Positions 23,201 to 38,200 of a stretch of 64,000 nt of DNA are shown here, piece by piece; positions within the stretch are counted from its first letter, which is position 1; each line of letters starts with the position of its first letter. Below the pieces are notes generated by a model. That model did not search any database. It saw only the letters and a program-made list of their open reading frames with translations, and had not been told where the DNA came from. A program made the translations under genes and the position numbers. The DNA comes from Balaenoptera acutorostrata (taxonomy: Eukaryota; Chordata; Mammalia; Artiodactyla; Balaenopteridae), in NCBI RefSeq assembly GCF_949987535.1, contig NC_080075.1:5564606-5628605 (forward strand), read 5' to 3'.

Positions 23201-26200
23201 AAATATGTATATAATTCAGTTAGATATGTTTATATATTGTGCATATATATTTTTTTTCAGATTTTTTCCCCTTATAGGTTATTACAAAATATTGAGTATA
23301 GTTCCCTGTGCTATACAGTATGTTCTTGTTGGTTATCTATTTTATATATATATTAGTATGTATATGTTAATCCCAAACTCCTAATTTATCCCCCCCCCCT
23401 CCCCTTCCCCTTTGGTAACCATAAGTTTGTTTGCTATGTTTGTGAGTCTATTTCTGTTTTGTAAACAAGTTTATTTGTGTCTTTTTTTTTTTTTTTAGAT
23501 TCCACATATAAGCGATATCATATATTTGTCTTTCTCTGTTTGGTCTACTTCACTTAGTATGATAAGCTCTAGGTCTATCCATGTTGCTACAAATGGAATT
23601 ATTCTATTTATGGCAGAGTAACATTTTATCGCAAATATATACCACATCTTCTTTATCCATTCATCTGTTGATAGACATTTAGGTTGCTTCCATTGTTAAA
23701 TAGTGCTGTTAGGAACATTGGGGTGCATGTATCTTTTTGAATTATAGTTTTCTCTGGATATATGCCCAGAAGTGGGATTGCAGGATCATACGGTAACTCT
23801 ATTTTTAGTTTTCTAAGGAATTGCCATACTGTTCTCTATAGTGGCTGTACCAATTTACATTCTCACCAACAGCATATGAGGGTTTCCTTTTCTCCATTCC
23901 CTCTCCAGCATTTATTATTTGTAGATGTTTTGATGATGGCCATTTTGACAAGAATGAGGTGACACCTCATTGTAGTTTTGATTTGCATTTCTCTAATAAT
24001 TAGTGATGTTGAGCATTTTTTCATGTGCCTGTTGGCTATCTGTATGTCTTCTTTGGAAAAATGTCTATTTAGGCTTCTGCACATTATTTGCTTGGGTTTT
24101 TTATTATTATTATTATTGAGTTGTATGACTATTTGTGTATTTTGGAGATTAATCCCTTGTCGGATGCATCATTTGCAAATAATTCCTCCAATTCTATAGG
24201 TCGTCTTCTCACTTTGTTTATGGTTTCATTTGCTGTGCAAAAGCTTTTAAAGTTTACTTAGGTCCCATTTGGTTTTGTTTTTATTGGCATTACCTAGAAG
24301 ATGGACTGGAAAAAATATTGCTGAGATTTATGTCAAAGAATGTTCTGCCTATACTTTCCTCTAGGAGTTTTATAGTATCTGGTCTTACGTTTAGGTTTTT
24401 AATCCATTTTGAGTTTATTTTTGTATAGGGTGCTAAAGAATGTTCTTTTTTTAAAAAATTATTTATTTATGGCTGTGTTGGGTCTTCGTTTTTGTGCGAG
24501 GGCTTTTTCTAGTTGTGGCAAGTGGGGGCCACTCTTCATCGCGGTGCACGGGCCTCTCATTATCGTGGCTTCTCTTGTTGCAGAGCACAGGCTCCAGATG
24601 CGCAGGCTCAGTAATTGTGGCTCACGGGCCTAGTTGCTCCACGGCATGTGGGATCTTCCCAGACCAGGGCTTGAACCCGTGTCCCCTGCATTGGCAGGCA
24701 GATTCTCAACCACTGCACCACCAGGGAAGCCCTAAAGAATGTTCTAATTTCATTCTTTTACATGTAGCTGTCCAGTTTTCCCAGCACCACTTATTGAAGA
24801 GATTGTCTTTTCTCCACTGTATATTATTGCTTCCTTTGTTTAATTGACCACAGGTGTGTGGGTTTATTTCTGGGCTTTCTATCCTGTTCCATTGATCTAT
24901 ATTTCTGTTTTTGTGACAGTACCATACTGTTTTGATGATTGTAGCTTTTCAGTGTAGTCTGAAGCCAGAGAGCCTGATTCCTCCAGCTGTTTTTCTTTCT
25001 CAAGATTGCTCTGGCTATTCAGGCTCTTTTGTGTTTCCATAGAGATTTAAAATTTTTTTGTTCTAGTTCTGTGAAAAATGCCATTGGTAGTTTGATAGGG
25101 ATTGCACTGAATCTGTAGATTACCTGGGGTAGTATGGTCAGTTTGAAAATATTGATTCTTCCAATCTAAGAACATGGTATATCTTTCCATCTGTTTGTGT
25201 CATTTTCAAATTCTTTCATCAGTGTCTGATAGTTTTCGGGGTACAGGTCTTTTGCCTCCTTAAGTACGTTTATTCCTAGGTATTTTATTCTTTTTGATGT
25301 GATGATAAATGGCATTGTTTCCTTAATTTCTGTTTCTGCTCTATTGTTAGTGTATAGAAATGCAACAAATTTCTATGTATTAATTTTCTAACCTGCAACT
25401 TTACCAAATTCACTGATGAGCTCTAGTAGTTTTCTGGTAGCATTTTTAGCATTTTCTATGTATAGTATCATGTCATCTGCAAACAGTGACAGTTTTACTT
25501 CTTTTCCAATTTGGTTTCCTTTTATTTCTTTTTCTTCTCTGGTTGCTCTGGCTAGGAATCCTAAAATTATGTTGAATAAAAGTGGCAAGAGCTGGCATCC
25601 TTGTACTGTTCCTGAGGAAATCTTAGAGGAAATGCTTTCAGCTTTTCAGTGTTGATTATAATGTTAGCTGTGGGTTTGTCATATGACTTTTATTATGTTA
25701 TGTTCCCTCTATGCCCACTTTCTGGAGAGTTTTTATCATAAATGGGTGTTGAATTTTGTCAATAGCTTCTTCTGCATCTATTGAGATGATCATATGGTTT
25801 TTATTCTTCAATTTGTTAATCTGGTGTATCACACTCATTGATTTGTAGATACTGAAAAACCCTTGCATCCCTGGGATAAATCCCATTTGATCATGGTGTA
25901 TGATCCTTTTAATGTATTGTTGGATTTGGTTTGCTAGTATTTGTTGAGGATGTTTGCATTTATATTCATCACTGATATTGGCCTGTAATTTTCTTTTTTT
26001 GTGGCATCTTTGTCTGGTTTTGGTATCAGGGTGATGGGGGCCTAATAGAATGAAAGTGTTCCTTCCTCTGCAATTCTTTGGAATAGTTTCAGAAGGATAG
26101 GCATTAACTCTTCTCTAAATATTTGGTAGGATTTGCCTGTGAAGCCATCTGGTCCTGAACTTTTGTTTGTTGGGAGTTTTAAAATCACAGATTCAATTTC

Positions 26201-29200
26201 AGTACTTGTAATTGGTCTGTTCATATTTTCTATTTCATCCTGTTTCAGTCTTGGGAGACTGTACCTTTCTACGAATTTGTCCATTTCTTTTAGGTTGTCC
26301 ATTTTATTGGCATATAGTTAGTTGTTGTATGATCCTCTTATGACACTATTTCTGCAGTGTCAGTTGTAACTTCTTTTTTGTTTCTAATTTTATTACTTTG
26401 GGCCATCTCCCTTTTTTCTTGATGAGTCTGGCTAAAGGTTTATCAATTTTCTTTATTTCTGCTCTGATCTTTATGATTTCTTTCCTTCTACTAACTTTGG
26501 GTTTTGTTTGTTCTTCTTCCTCTAGTTACTTTAGGTATTAGATTAGGTTATTTGAGATTTTTCTTGTTTCCTAAGATTGTATCACTATAAACTTCCCTCT
26601 TAGAACTGACTTTGCTGCATCCCAGAGGTTTTGGATGGACATGTTTTTTTCATTTGTCTCTAGGGTTTTTTTTTTCTTATTTCCTCTTCGATTTCTTCAG
26701 GTGATCCGTTGGTTCTTTAGTAGCATATTATATAGCCTCCACATGTTTGTGTTTTTTTGCAGTTTTTTTCTTGTAGTTGATTTCTAATCTCACAGTGTTG
26801 TGGTTGGAAACAATGCTTGATATGATTTCCATTTTCTTAAATTTACCAAGGCTTGCTTTGTGGCCCAACATGTGATCTATCCCAGAGAATGTTCCATGTG
26901 CACCTGAAAAGAATGTGTATTCCCTGCTTTCAGATGGAATGCCCTTATAATTATCAATTAAGTCCATCTGGTCTACTGTGCCATTTAAGGCCTGAGTTTC
27001 CTGATTGATGCTCAGTCTGGATGATCTGTCCATTGATCTAAGTGGGGTGTTAAAGTCCCCCACTATTATTGCCTTACTGTCAATTTCTCCTTTTATATCT
27101 GATAACATTCTCCTTATATATTGAGGTGTTCCTTATATGCTAGGTGCATATATATTTACAATTGTTAAATCTTCTTCTTGGATTGATCCCTTGATCATTA
27201 TGTAGTGTCCTTCTTTGTCTCTTGTAACAGTCTTTATTTTAAAGTCTATTTTGTCTGATATGAGAATTGCTACACCAGCTTTCTTTTGATTTCCATTTGC
27301 AGGGAATATCTTTTTCCATCCCCTCAGTTTCAGTCTGTATATATCTCTAGATCTGAAGTGGGTCTCTGGTAGACGATATACATATATATGGGTCTTGTTT
27401 TTGTATCCATTCAGCCAGTCTGTATGTTCTTATTGCCATTTTGTTAATTGTTCTGGATTTGTTTTGGTAGGACTTGTTTTTCTTTTCCTCTTTTGTTCTC
27501 TTCTCTTGTGATTTGATGACTACCTATAGTGTTAGTTTCCTTTTTTGTGTGTATATTTATTGTAGATTTTTGGTTTGTTGTTAACATGAGGTCTTGGTAT
27601 AGCAGGCTATATATATACATTATTGTATTAAGTTGCTGATCTCTTAATTTCAAATGCATTTGCAATATCCTGCATTTGTACTCTCCTCTCCTCATGATTA
27701 CTGGTTTTCATATCTTTGTGTGTCTATGATTTCCTGCCTTTACTGTATGTTTTCCTTTACTGGTGAGCTTTCCTGTTACATAATTTTCTTGTTTCTAGTT
27801 GTGGCCTTTCCTTTTCTGCTTATAGAAGTTCCTTTAGCATGTTTTGTAAAGCTGGCTTGGTGGTACTGAATTCTTTTAGCTTTTGCTTATACGTAAAGCT
27901 TTTGATTTCTCCATCAAATCTGAAGAATAACCTTGCTCTGTACATTATTCTTGGTTGTAGGTTTTTCCATTACATCATTGTAAATATACAGTGCCACTCC
28001 CTTCTGGCCTACAGAGTTTCTGCTGAAAAACCAACTGATAAGCTTATGTGGTTTCCCTTGTATGTTATTTTCTGCTTTTCCCTTGTTGCTTTTAATATTT
28101 TCTCTTTATCATTAATTTTTGTCAGTTTGATTACTACGTGTCTCGGCATGTTCCTCCTTGGTTTAATCCTGTATGGGACTCTCTGTGCTTCCTGGAATTG
28201 GGTGACTGTTTCCTTTCCCATGTTAGGGAAAATTTCAGCTATTATCTCTTCAATTATTTTCTCAGGTCCTTTCTCTCTCTCTTCTCCTTCTGGGACCCCT
28301 ATAATGCAAATATTGGTGCATTTGACATTGTCCCCAAGGTCTTGTAAACTGTCCTCATATTTTTCATTCTTTTTTCTGTTCTGTAGCAGTGGCTTCCACC
28401 ACTGTGTCTTTCTAATCTAATTTTGCAGCCCCATGGTAGGTCGATGGGTCTGAACTTTTAAAAGCAACCTATATGATTCTGAAAATAAGTGGTCTCAAGA
28501 CCAAACTATTAATGGAGCACATAAGGAATACTAATGGTGAAATTTTGAGGAAAATAATTTTAGTGCAATGAAAAAGAAAAGGAGACAGCAAAGGAAATAA
28601 GGGTACAATGAAGTAAGAGAAAGTACAAGAAGAAAAGAGTAGAATTTTAAGGAGAGTTGGCAAATGCTGCAGAGTATCAGTGAAATGAGGAGGGAGAGGA
28701 AGCTGAGTAACACTTGAAAGAGTCTGTAAGAGGCTTGAAATATCCAGTAGGCCATGAGGAATCACTGAAGCCTTTTAAGAATAAGAAACACAAGATGGCA
28801 GAGTAGAAGGACCTTGAGTTCACCTCCTCTCACGAGCACACCAAAATCACAACTAACTGCTGAACCACCATCGATAAAAGACTGGAACCTACCAAAAATG
28901 ACATTCTACATCCAAGGAGTTAAAGAAGAAATCATGATGAGATGGTATGAGGGGCACACTCGCAATATAATCAAATCCCATACCACCCAGGTGGGCAACC
29001 CACAAACTGGAAAATAATTATACTGCAGAAGTTCTCCCACAGGCATGAGAGCTCTGAGCCCTACATCAGGCTCCCTCACCTAGGAGTCTGGCATCAGGAG
29101 GAAGAACCCTCAGATCATTTGGCTTTGAAGGCCCATGGGGCTTCACTGCAGGAGCTCCACAGGACTGGGGGAAAGAGATTCCACTCTTGGAGGGCACACA

Positions 29201-32200
29201 AGGTCTTGTGCACACCAAAACCCAAGGCAAAAGCAGTGACTACATAGGAGTCATTACCTGCTGGTTTGGAGGGTCTGCTGGGCAGGCAGCAACTGTGGCT
29301 CTCTCTGGGATCATAAAAGCCGGTGGCAGACATATCTGGGAGTGTTCATCTACGTGAACTCTTGATAGAGGCAGATATCCTGCTTGGGTCTTTGGCACCA
29401 AGACCTGGCCTCTTGCAACAGCCTGTAGGCTCCAGTGCTGAGATGCATCAGGCCAAAAGACCACCCAGGGCAGGAACACAGCCCCACCCATCATCAGACA
29501 GGCTGCCTAAAGACTTCCTGAGCCCACAGCCAGCTCTAGATGTTCCCCTTGACACGGCCCTGCTCCCCAGAGGGCCAAGCCCCAGTGGCACCCACCAGTG
29601 GTCAGGCACGGGCCCCTCCTGCCAGGAAGCCTGCATGAGCCCCTAAACCAGCCTCACCCACCAGAAGCAAGAAAACTATCATCCCACAGCCTGTGGAACT
29701 GAGTACACAAACAGGTCAGAAGCTACCCTGGGACCAGCTGGTCCCAGGCCATTGGGTAGCAAGAGGGGAGTGTACTGACATCGGACATCCCCTACAGAGG
29801 GCCACTTCTCCAAGACCAAGAAACGTAACTAATCTTCCATATACATAAAAATCCAAATAGAAAGTTAACAAAATGAGACAGCAAAGGAATACATTCCAGA
29901 CGAAGGAACAAGATAAAACCCCAGAAAAACAACTAAATGAAGTGGAGATAGATAGGCAATCTACCCAAGAAAGAGTTCAACATAATGATCGTAAAGATGA
30001 TCCAAGAACTTGGGAAAAGAATGGATGCACAGAGGAAAAAGCTATAAGAAGTTTTTAACACAAAGTTAGAAAATATAGAGGCAACCAGAGTTGAAGAATA
30101 CCATAACTTAAATGAAAACTACACTAGAAGGGATCAATGGCAGAATAAATGAGGCAGAAAAATGAATCAGTGAGCAGGAAAACAAATACTGCCAATATTG
30201 TGTTTGATTACAGAATTCATGAAAACCAGTAACTTCTAACATCCTGTCTGGAAAGTGGATATTTAGGCTTCCCCTGTGCATTCATCATGTAGTTGTTTAC
30301 CTAAAAATATTCATTAGGTACCGAGGATGACAAGACTTAAGTTGCTATTAGCTCTGGAAATAGAATGATTAGTAATTATCTGCAACATCACAGAATTCAT
30401 ATTCAAGTAAAGAAAACTAAGATAGATATGGACATGCATAGCAGAGGCCCTAACACCTCATCTGTTTGGGCGGAGAGATGGGTTAAGAGTAGGCAGCAGG
30501 ACAGAAAAACCTCCTAGTAGAAGATAGATATAGTTCAGCTGAGAAGTAAAAAAGGAATGGCAGTCCCCAGGTTAAGAGGAATCTAAGAGCATTCTGGGCA
30601 GAGGAAATAGCATTGTAAACCTCAAGGTCATGAAATCTTACTACAGGAAAACAAAATTGCACTTCAAATAAACAGCTGTGTTGTTTACCTGGATGCATTA
30701 ATTGGATATATGCTGTACTCCTTCCTTCTGTATTCTTGGCTAAACAGATAAATGGATGTAGAAAAAATTTACTTTCCACTGCTGTAATATTAAGCCGTGC
30801 GATGACTGTACTCCTTCTCTTGTTTAAAGGATTCTGCACGCTGTTCAAAAGAGTAATAAAATTGTATAAATGGCATCAATTATAAAGATACGATAAGCAT
30901 CCCTGGTTTATCGTTACAGCAGAAATAATCACCAGCCCTAAGCACAGGTATAAGAATCAGGCTGTTAGCAAGACTGATCTGATGTTTCATAGCCCTAAGA
31001 CCACTGTTAGTAAAAGACTCAGTAGCACAGAGAAATAAAATTAAAATTACCAGCTTCTGAGAAGGAAAATGGGGACATAGGCATTCTGGTCTCCATGGGG
31101 CACAAAGAATATATGAAACAAGAGTAGATTGGGACAGATGGGAAAGGGTTTGCAAGTCATGCTGAGAAGTAATAGGGCGCCATGAGAGACCTGAGCAGGG
31201 GAGTGCCTGATTTTCGGCCACAATTAATGAGTCTTTTCTAAACCACTTTAAAAATGGAATGACATGAAGGATAATTCAGGACAATTGCTTCATGGGAATG
31301 CTGCAACATTTTTAACTGAATTTAAGAGAGAGCCTTCCAAGTGGTCTGGAATTTGTACCATAATGACATGTATTGTCTCCTTCATTGGACAAGATCTTAT
31401 GAATCCTGCTGAGCTTAGCAAAACTCAATATGGGCAGCAAAGGGTTAAGGACCAATCAATCAATGACCAACTTGATCACTGCCACTAGATTCAATCATAA
31501 TGGTTATATAACGTATGACATGGAATTTAATACCAAAATGTCTCTATGGCATGTCTGGCTCTTAGCATACTTACTATGTAAACTCTTCCATCATCATAGG
31601 TTCATATTCCTTAATTGCTGACCCATTCCACCTCCAGTAGACAAAGTTACTCAACTGGCCGGTAACATTGCAGATCAACTGGAGCCAGGATCCTGCAAAA
31701 GAATGTATTTTTAATCATAACATTAATGGACTTTTACCTGATCTATCTAGATTAATAAATGACTGTTGAACAAAAATTTTAAATTATAGGAAAGCAAAAA
31801 GAAGAAGGAAATTGCCCTTATATCCACCACCGAGAGATAAGCACTATTAGTAACTTTACGTATCTCATTCCTTACCTTTCTGTGCACGTATGCAATTTTT
31901 AAAATGGGGTGTCATTTTCCACTATTTGTAATTATTGTACATTGAGAATTTCGGCTCACGTGATTAGCCTTCCAAAATAGGCTATTTCATGGCAGTTTAC
32001 TATTCCATCATACAGACATACTATGATGAATTCCTTTCCTATTGCTAAACATAATTTGTTTCTAATTTTCCATTATTATGATTAACATTCCAGTGAATGT
32101 TCCTGTACATGAACATTGTACATATCCTGAAGTATTACTCTGAATAAAAATCTGGAAGAATTGAGTTAAAAGAGATACATATTTTTAAAAGCCAAATGCC

Positions 32201-35200
32201 CTGTCCCAAGGGAGACTATACCAGTCTGCACTCTGTCCAGCAGTGTATGCAAGAGTCATTTATCCCAAAAAGCCCCAGATACCAAGTGTTTTTGGTTAGT
32301 CATTGCCAACTGAGAGAAGAAAAAAATTCTATTTAAATTTTCATCTGCATTTCTTGAGCTCATGGTGAATTAACATGTTTTTCATAAGCTTAGTATTCAT
32401 TTGCCTTTCTTTTAAGAATTGCTTGTTATGGGCTTCCCTGGTGGCACAGTAGTTAAGAATCCGCCTGCCAATGCAGGGGACGTGGGTTCGAGCCCCGGTC
32501 CGGGAAGATCCCACATGCTGCGGAGCAACTAAGCCTGTGCGCCACAACTACTGAAGCCTGCGTGCCTAGAGCCGGTGCTCCGCAACAAGAGAAGCCAACA
32601 CAGTGAGAAGCCTGTGCACCATAAGGAAGAGTAGCCCCTGCTCTCTGCAACTAGAGAAAAGCCCACGTGAAGCAACAGAGACCCAACACAGCCAAAAATA
32701 AATAAATAGAACAAATAAAAAAGAATTGCTTGTTGTTCCTAATGGCCATTACTAAACTGCATTCTCATATTATTAACCTTATGATGCATGGAAGCTCTTT
32801 ATTTATCAAGGATAGTAACTCTTTATCATACATGAAAACTACTGCAAATATCTTTCAGAGTTTGTTTTCATTTTGTTATTGTTTATGGAAATTCTTTAGT
32901 GTATATATTTTTATTATTTGGCCAAATTTACAATTGTTTTATACTATCTGTTTTCACTATTTTTTTTTTGTTGAAAAGCTCTCTCTACCATCAAATCAGG
33001 AAAATATTCCATGTAGTTTTTTCTTTCAGGTATATATGATGTTTGTATTGTTGTGTTTTTTTGACTGTTTTAGTTCTTTAATCGGTCTAGAATATAACTT
33101 GGGTATGGTATGAGAGAAAGCTTTAACTTAATGTTTTTATCCAGATAGTTGACTGATAATTCCAGAATCTCTTAGTGAATAATAAATCTCTTCCTCACTA
33201 ATCTGTTATGTAATGTATGAATTATAAAATATTTTATTTGGGACTTTCTAGGTTGATCTGAATGTGTATACTGACGCCAGGGGTACCACACTCTTAATTA
33301 TTGCAGTTTTAGGGTAAATATTCATATCATTTAGCTTTTCTTCCCAGTGTTATCATAATAATCTCAGCATTTTATTCTCCCAGGTGAATTTCAGTATCAC
33401 TTGCCAACTTTTAAGCCCATTCATATTTTTATTGGAATTCCATTAAATCTGTAACTTACTGTTGAAAGTCCATATCTTTACAATTTCCAGTTTTTCATAT
33501 AGGAAAAACACACATCCTTATTACAGTTTTTCTTAAATTTGTGTTTCTCGAGATTGTTTTTATCATTGCTCCCTTTGGAGCTTTTTTGCATCTTTTTTAT
33601 CCCAGTTGCCTAACTCTCCAAGAACTTTTAATACCACAGATATACACTATATCTATTGATTTAGATTTTTTCACCTCCTAAGAACCAATTTTCTCCCCAT
33701 TGCAGACAACATCCCCCCATCCCTTTAAGAATGTATGCTTTAAATCTCCCAGTTTTTTGAGATTTATAGGTCAGAGTTTGTGGGGTTTTTGTTTGGTTGG
33801 TTTTTTCTTCCTTATAAATCCAATATAATTTTTAAAGGTTTTGCTAAGCTATCTTATAGACATCGCTATGGCATTTACTGTTGCAAATAGGATCTCTTTT
33901 CCCATTGTTTTCTTGGTTTTTGCTAAATAAGTCTAATATTTTAGAATATTAATTTTATATCTGGCCAATACAATATTTGTAAGTACATAATTATATGATC
34001 TGAAAATAATACAGTTCTTTTCTCCCCTACAGTCAGCATGCCTTGGTTCTTTTATCTTTGCATTAGTGGGTACTTCTGGAACATGTTAAGTAAACGGGTT
34101 ATATGGGCATCTTTGTCTTGTTCTTGACTTCAATGAGAAGGCCTAGACCTGTAGAAGGTTTAACACTATATAGTGTTTCACCATTAAAAATGTTGGTGAC
34201 AACTGGTTTGAACTGATGTTATTAAGTGCAGAAAGTATCCCTCAATTCCTATTTTTCTAAGTCATTTTACTGGTAATTAATATGAAATCTTATCAAATAA
34301 ATGCCTGATTATAGGATAAACATATGCCATGGTGATCAGGCCTCTGATCAATGTGATATATTAAAATTATTGTTTCCTAATGTAAACTTATTTTTAGATC
34401 TGTAGATCAAATCTAGGCTTTAGAGCTCTGAAGTATACATTCCTCGAGCATGCCTTCTCAACAGGGCAAAATGTGTTTCTTGGAGAGGACAGCAAGAAAA
34501 GCTTAGCTATTGCAATGGTTTGTGGCCTTTCAAAGTGCCATAGTGCATATCTGGGTATTAAATATCTGAGAAAGTAAAGAGGATTAGGGAACAAATGGCT
34601 TGTTAGGTGCTACAGGGGAGCAATAATGGGGGAAAAAAGGGTTGAAACACTGCTCTGGATTCTATGGGACAATATTTAAAGTTTTCACATCTTTGTTTAC
34701 ATCTATGAATGAATGTCTTTATATTACTTTCCACCATGAAGAACAACTTGGCCAAGTACAGAATTCAGAGGTCACAAATTTGACCTTCTAATCTCTGTAC
34801 AATTGTTCTTTGTCTTCACGCAGTTACTATTACAGAATTCTATAGGCCAGCCTGATTTTTGATCCTCTGATACAAAAAAATCTGTTTTTATGTTGGGACC
34901 AGTGGTTTCCAACAGAACTTTCGGCGTTGGCAAAAAATGTTCTATGGTTGTGCTGTCTCATACGTAGTCACTAATCACATGTCGCTCTTCAGCCCTTGAC
35001 TGAGGGACTAATTTTTAATTAAACTAAATAAATTTACTTAATTTAAATTTGCATGTACATAACCACACACGCCTAGTGGCTATCGTGTTGCATAGCTTAG
35101 ATCTGAATGCTTATCGTGTTACATCTTTATTCTTGAAATGAACATTATCACTAACTTGGAAAAATAATTCTCTAGAATAACTGTCTTTTTGGCCTGTAGT

Positions 35201-38200
35201 TCTACTCTTTTCTACCTAAAAGCTTAACTCTGATCGTAAGAAATCCATCCTGCACCAAATAAATTACATTTCTTATTCCTAGGCCTATTGAACTTGGTCT
35301 CTGTTTTTCTTTTTTTTTTTTAAGATTTTTTTTGATGTGGACCACTTTTAAAGTCTATTGAAGTTGCTTCTGTTTTATGTTTTGGTTTTCTGGCTGCGAG
35401 GCATGTAGGATCTTAGTTCCCCAACCCGGGATCGAACCCGCACCCCCTGCATTAGAAGGTAAAGTCTTAACCACTGGACTGCCAGGGAAGTCCCTGAACT
35501 TGGTCTTTGGCTGATGTCTTCACGAGTAATAAGTGTCCATAGGAAAGTAAGGGTGGGCCAATCAGACATGGCTAGATGTTTGCCATAAGAGGCAAGAAAT
35601 CCAAAGAAACATTTAAGACATAATCTGTGCCACTTCCCCTCTAACTTTAGATATATCCACTAAACAGCTTAGGTTGTGTGCAGTAAAGGTACAGTTTATC
35701 TTAATCTCGAGTTCAAAGAATCCTGATTTCAGCATATCCTGATTGTAGCCCACTTACCCAAGACCACTTCTATCGTCTCATTAGCTGGACTCACGATCTC
35801 AGGTCTCTTCTTCCTGGATTTCACTGAAAGAAAAACATCCATAAGGTCTCTTATAGACCAGAATCTCAAGTGATGACCACACTTAGCAAAATATACCAAC
35901 AATATACTACAAGGCATCTGCCTGATATTCCCTCTACTGGCCAAAGCATATATAGCAGGAGACAGAAGGCCAGAGGTGAAGGTAGGAGGCTGACACAGAG
36001 ACCACAGCAAAACCCAGAGTTGGCCCTTCTGAACCCAGAGTTCGGTGCTGCAAAAAAAAAAAACACCCATCACCAGGCCCTGGGTCTCCAGACAAGTGCC
36101 CCTCTTCATGCAAATCAGGAAAAACGAGTCGTTGTGGAAAGGGCCTTCCCTGGATGGAGCATTATTAACCAGAAGGCCACCTATTGCTAGACCTGCTTGT
36201 ATTTAGTAATTTTCACAACGACCCAAGAGTGAAAGCCACAATTATTGAAGAACGCCAAACATTTTGGCATAATTTATTAAAATAAGCAGAAAAATACTAA
36301 GGAGCTCCAGAAATTAATCTGACTTTTATTTACAAGATGATTGGCTTCAAGAGTTGATCTGGGGCCAAGCCTGAGAAACTATGAATTTGAATGCCCAGTA
36401 TTCATTCTGCCACAGTCAAAAGAAAAAAAAAAATGTTAGCTCCATCAGGGCAGGATACTGTGCCCTTTGTTCCCTAATGTATACCTAGAACAGTGCCTGA
36501 AACATAGTAGATGCCCAATAAATATTTATAAATCCACCTTTAGAAGAAAACAAAATACAACCTCACATCTGATTAAGTATATTATTTCTACGTAAGGGAT
36601 CAGAAAGGATGGCAGAAAGTATTTAAAACCCATTTGACCTATTTTTGAAATTCTGTAGTGCCCTGTTTTCCCTAAAATTTGGTCTGCTGGTCTGGTTGCA
36701 GTATCCCAAGAAAAACAAATCAGAGCTACACAATGACCAGAGAGGGGCTGCTCAGGACCTCAGGATGCTTGTGATCCAAGGACTCCTGAAATGTACGAGT
36801 TACTGACGCTTGTAGGATGTAGGGGAGGAATTGATTCTGAGACAATAAAATTAACCTTTGAAAAAAAAATGAATTATTGTAGAATTGAGAAAACAGCTCT
36901 CTGAAAAGTGATCATAATCTGGGTTTACCTGGGATAGTCCCTGTTTATGCCTGTTGTTCCAGAGTAATTACTGATAGAGACTGCTGTGACTTTGAAAGTC
37001 CTGGTTAAACTAACTCTATTCTTATCTTACTGAAAGCTTAGAAAACCCTGGTATTTACAGAAAGGTTGAGCATTCTGCCCATCCCCGGGTAACTTGTAGG
37101 AGTGCCTTGGTTTTATTTTGTTGTAGTTTTTAATATGAAATATGGTTAATAGAAGCCTCAGGAAAACTAACAAGAATAATCATCATGCACCTACTCATTT
37201 CTCATCTGTTTGGCCCCAGGCACAGGACCACAAGCTGAGCACACTTGATCTCTCACTTTTGCAAGAAGCTTGGAAGCGTGAATTTTCTTACAGAGGAGGA
37301 AACAGCCTTAGAGAAGTTAAGTGACTGGACTAACAGAGATCTAACAAGAGTGTAACTTGTTCCAAAGTTCATTAGCATCCATCCATCACGCCAATGACTG
37401 CTAGACACTCAGACTGCCCAAGTGAGGGATCTCAGAACTGTCATTCCTCCAATGCTTCTCCAGAGAACCCTCTAGAGAAGCAGCTCTAGCCAGGCCAAAG
37501 AACGTGCCTCCTAGTTCAGCTGGAACACATAGCTCATCCTTGTCTGTTTGATCAGCACTGCCTCTGAAGTAGGAATGAGAAACACATACATAGCACGTAA
37601 CAACAAAATCTAAACTAAAGCCAGGCAACCTCTGGCAAGTCATCAAGCTTCTCTTGGATTTAGTCCCTCCATAGACAATGAAGGTGATATTAGAGTTATG
37701 GTCTCTGGGCCTTCCTGGATTTAAAATCCTAGGATTGGAGCTCTGACTCACCTAGAGTAATGAGTTCTATCACCCGGCTGACACGATACTGCTTTCCCAA
37801 GTGTGTGTAGGATGCATGACACGTATAGTGCCCGTTATGCGCCGTAGTCACATTCGTGATGATGAGTTTATTTGCTATTCCAACAAAGTTTATATTGTCA
37901 AGAAGTAGAGGTTTGCAATCCTAGACAGAGGGAGAGGAAGAAGTATTGAAAACCAATTATTCATATTTATATTCGTACGTATAGGAATAGAAAGGTTCCT
38001 TGCATACAAGTTTTAATATTGCATTTTTTTGCAAAGTCATAATTACATTCCCAGGACTTACATTTTTATGCCTATGAGGCTTGCACTTTGAAGACAAGTG
38101 AAGACAAACTTACTTTGCAAGAGAAACACATTTGAGGAAAGAATGCTAACACTATAGTTGCTTAGTAATGCTATACTTCCATTCTTCACTGATATTATTT

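Noticed and set aside
35866..36190. Overlapping frames on both strands near 35.9-36.2 kb as an extra IL1R1 exon
   Set aside because: The true linker exon, 35758-35823, has proper splice sites and phases; the neighbouring frames run through the intron and match nothing in the receptor.
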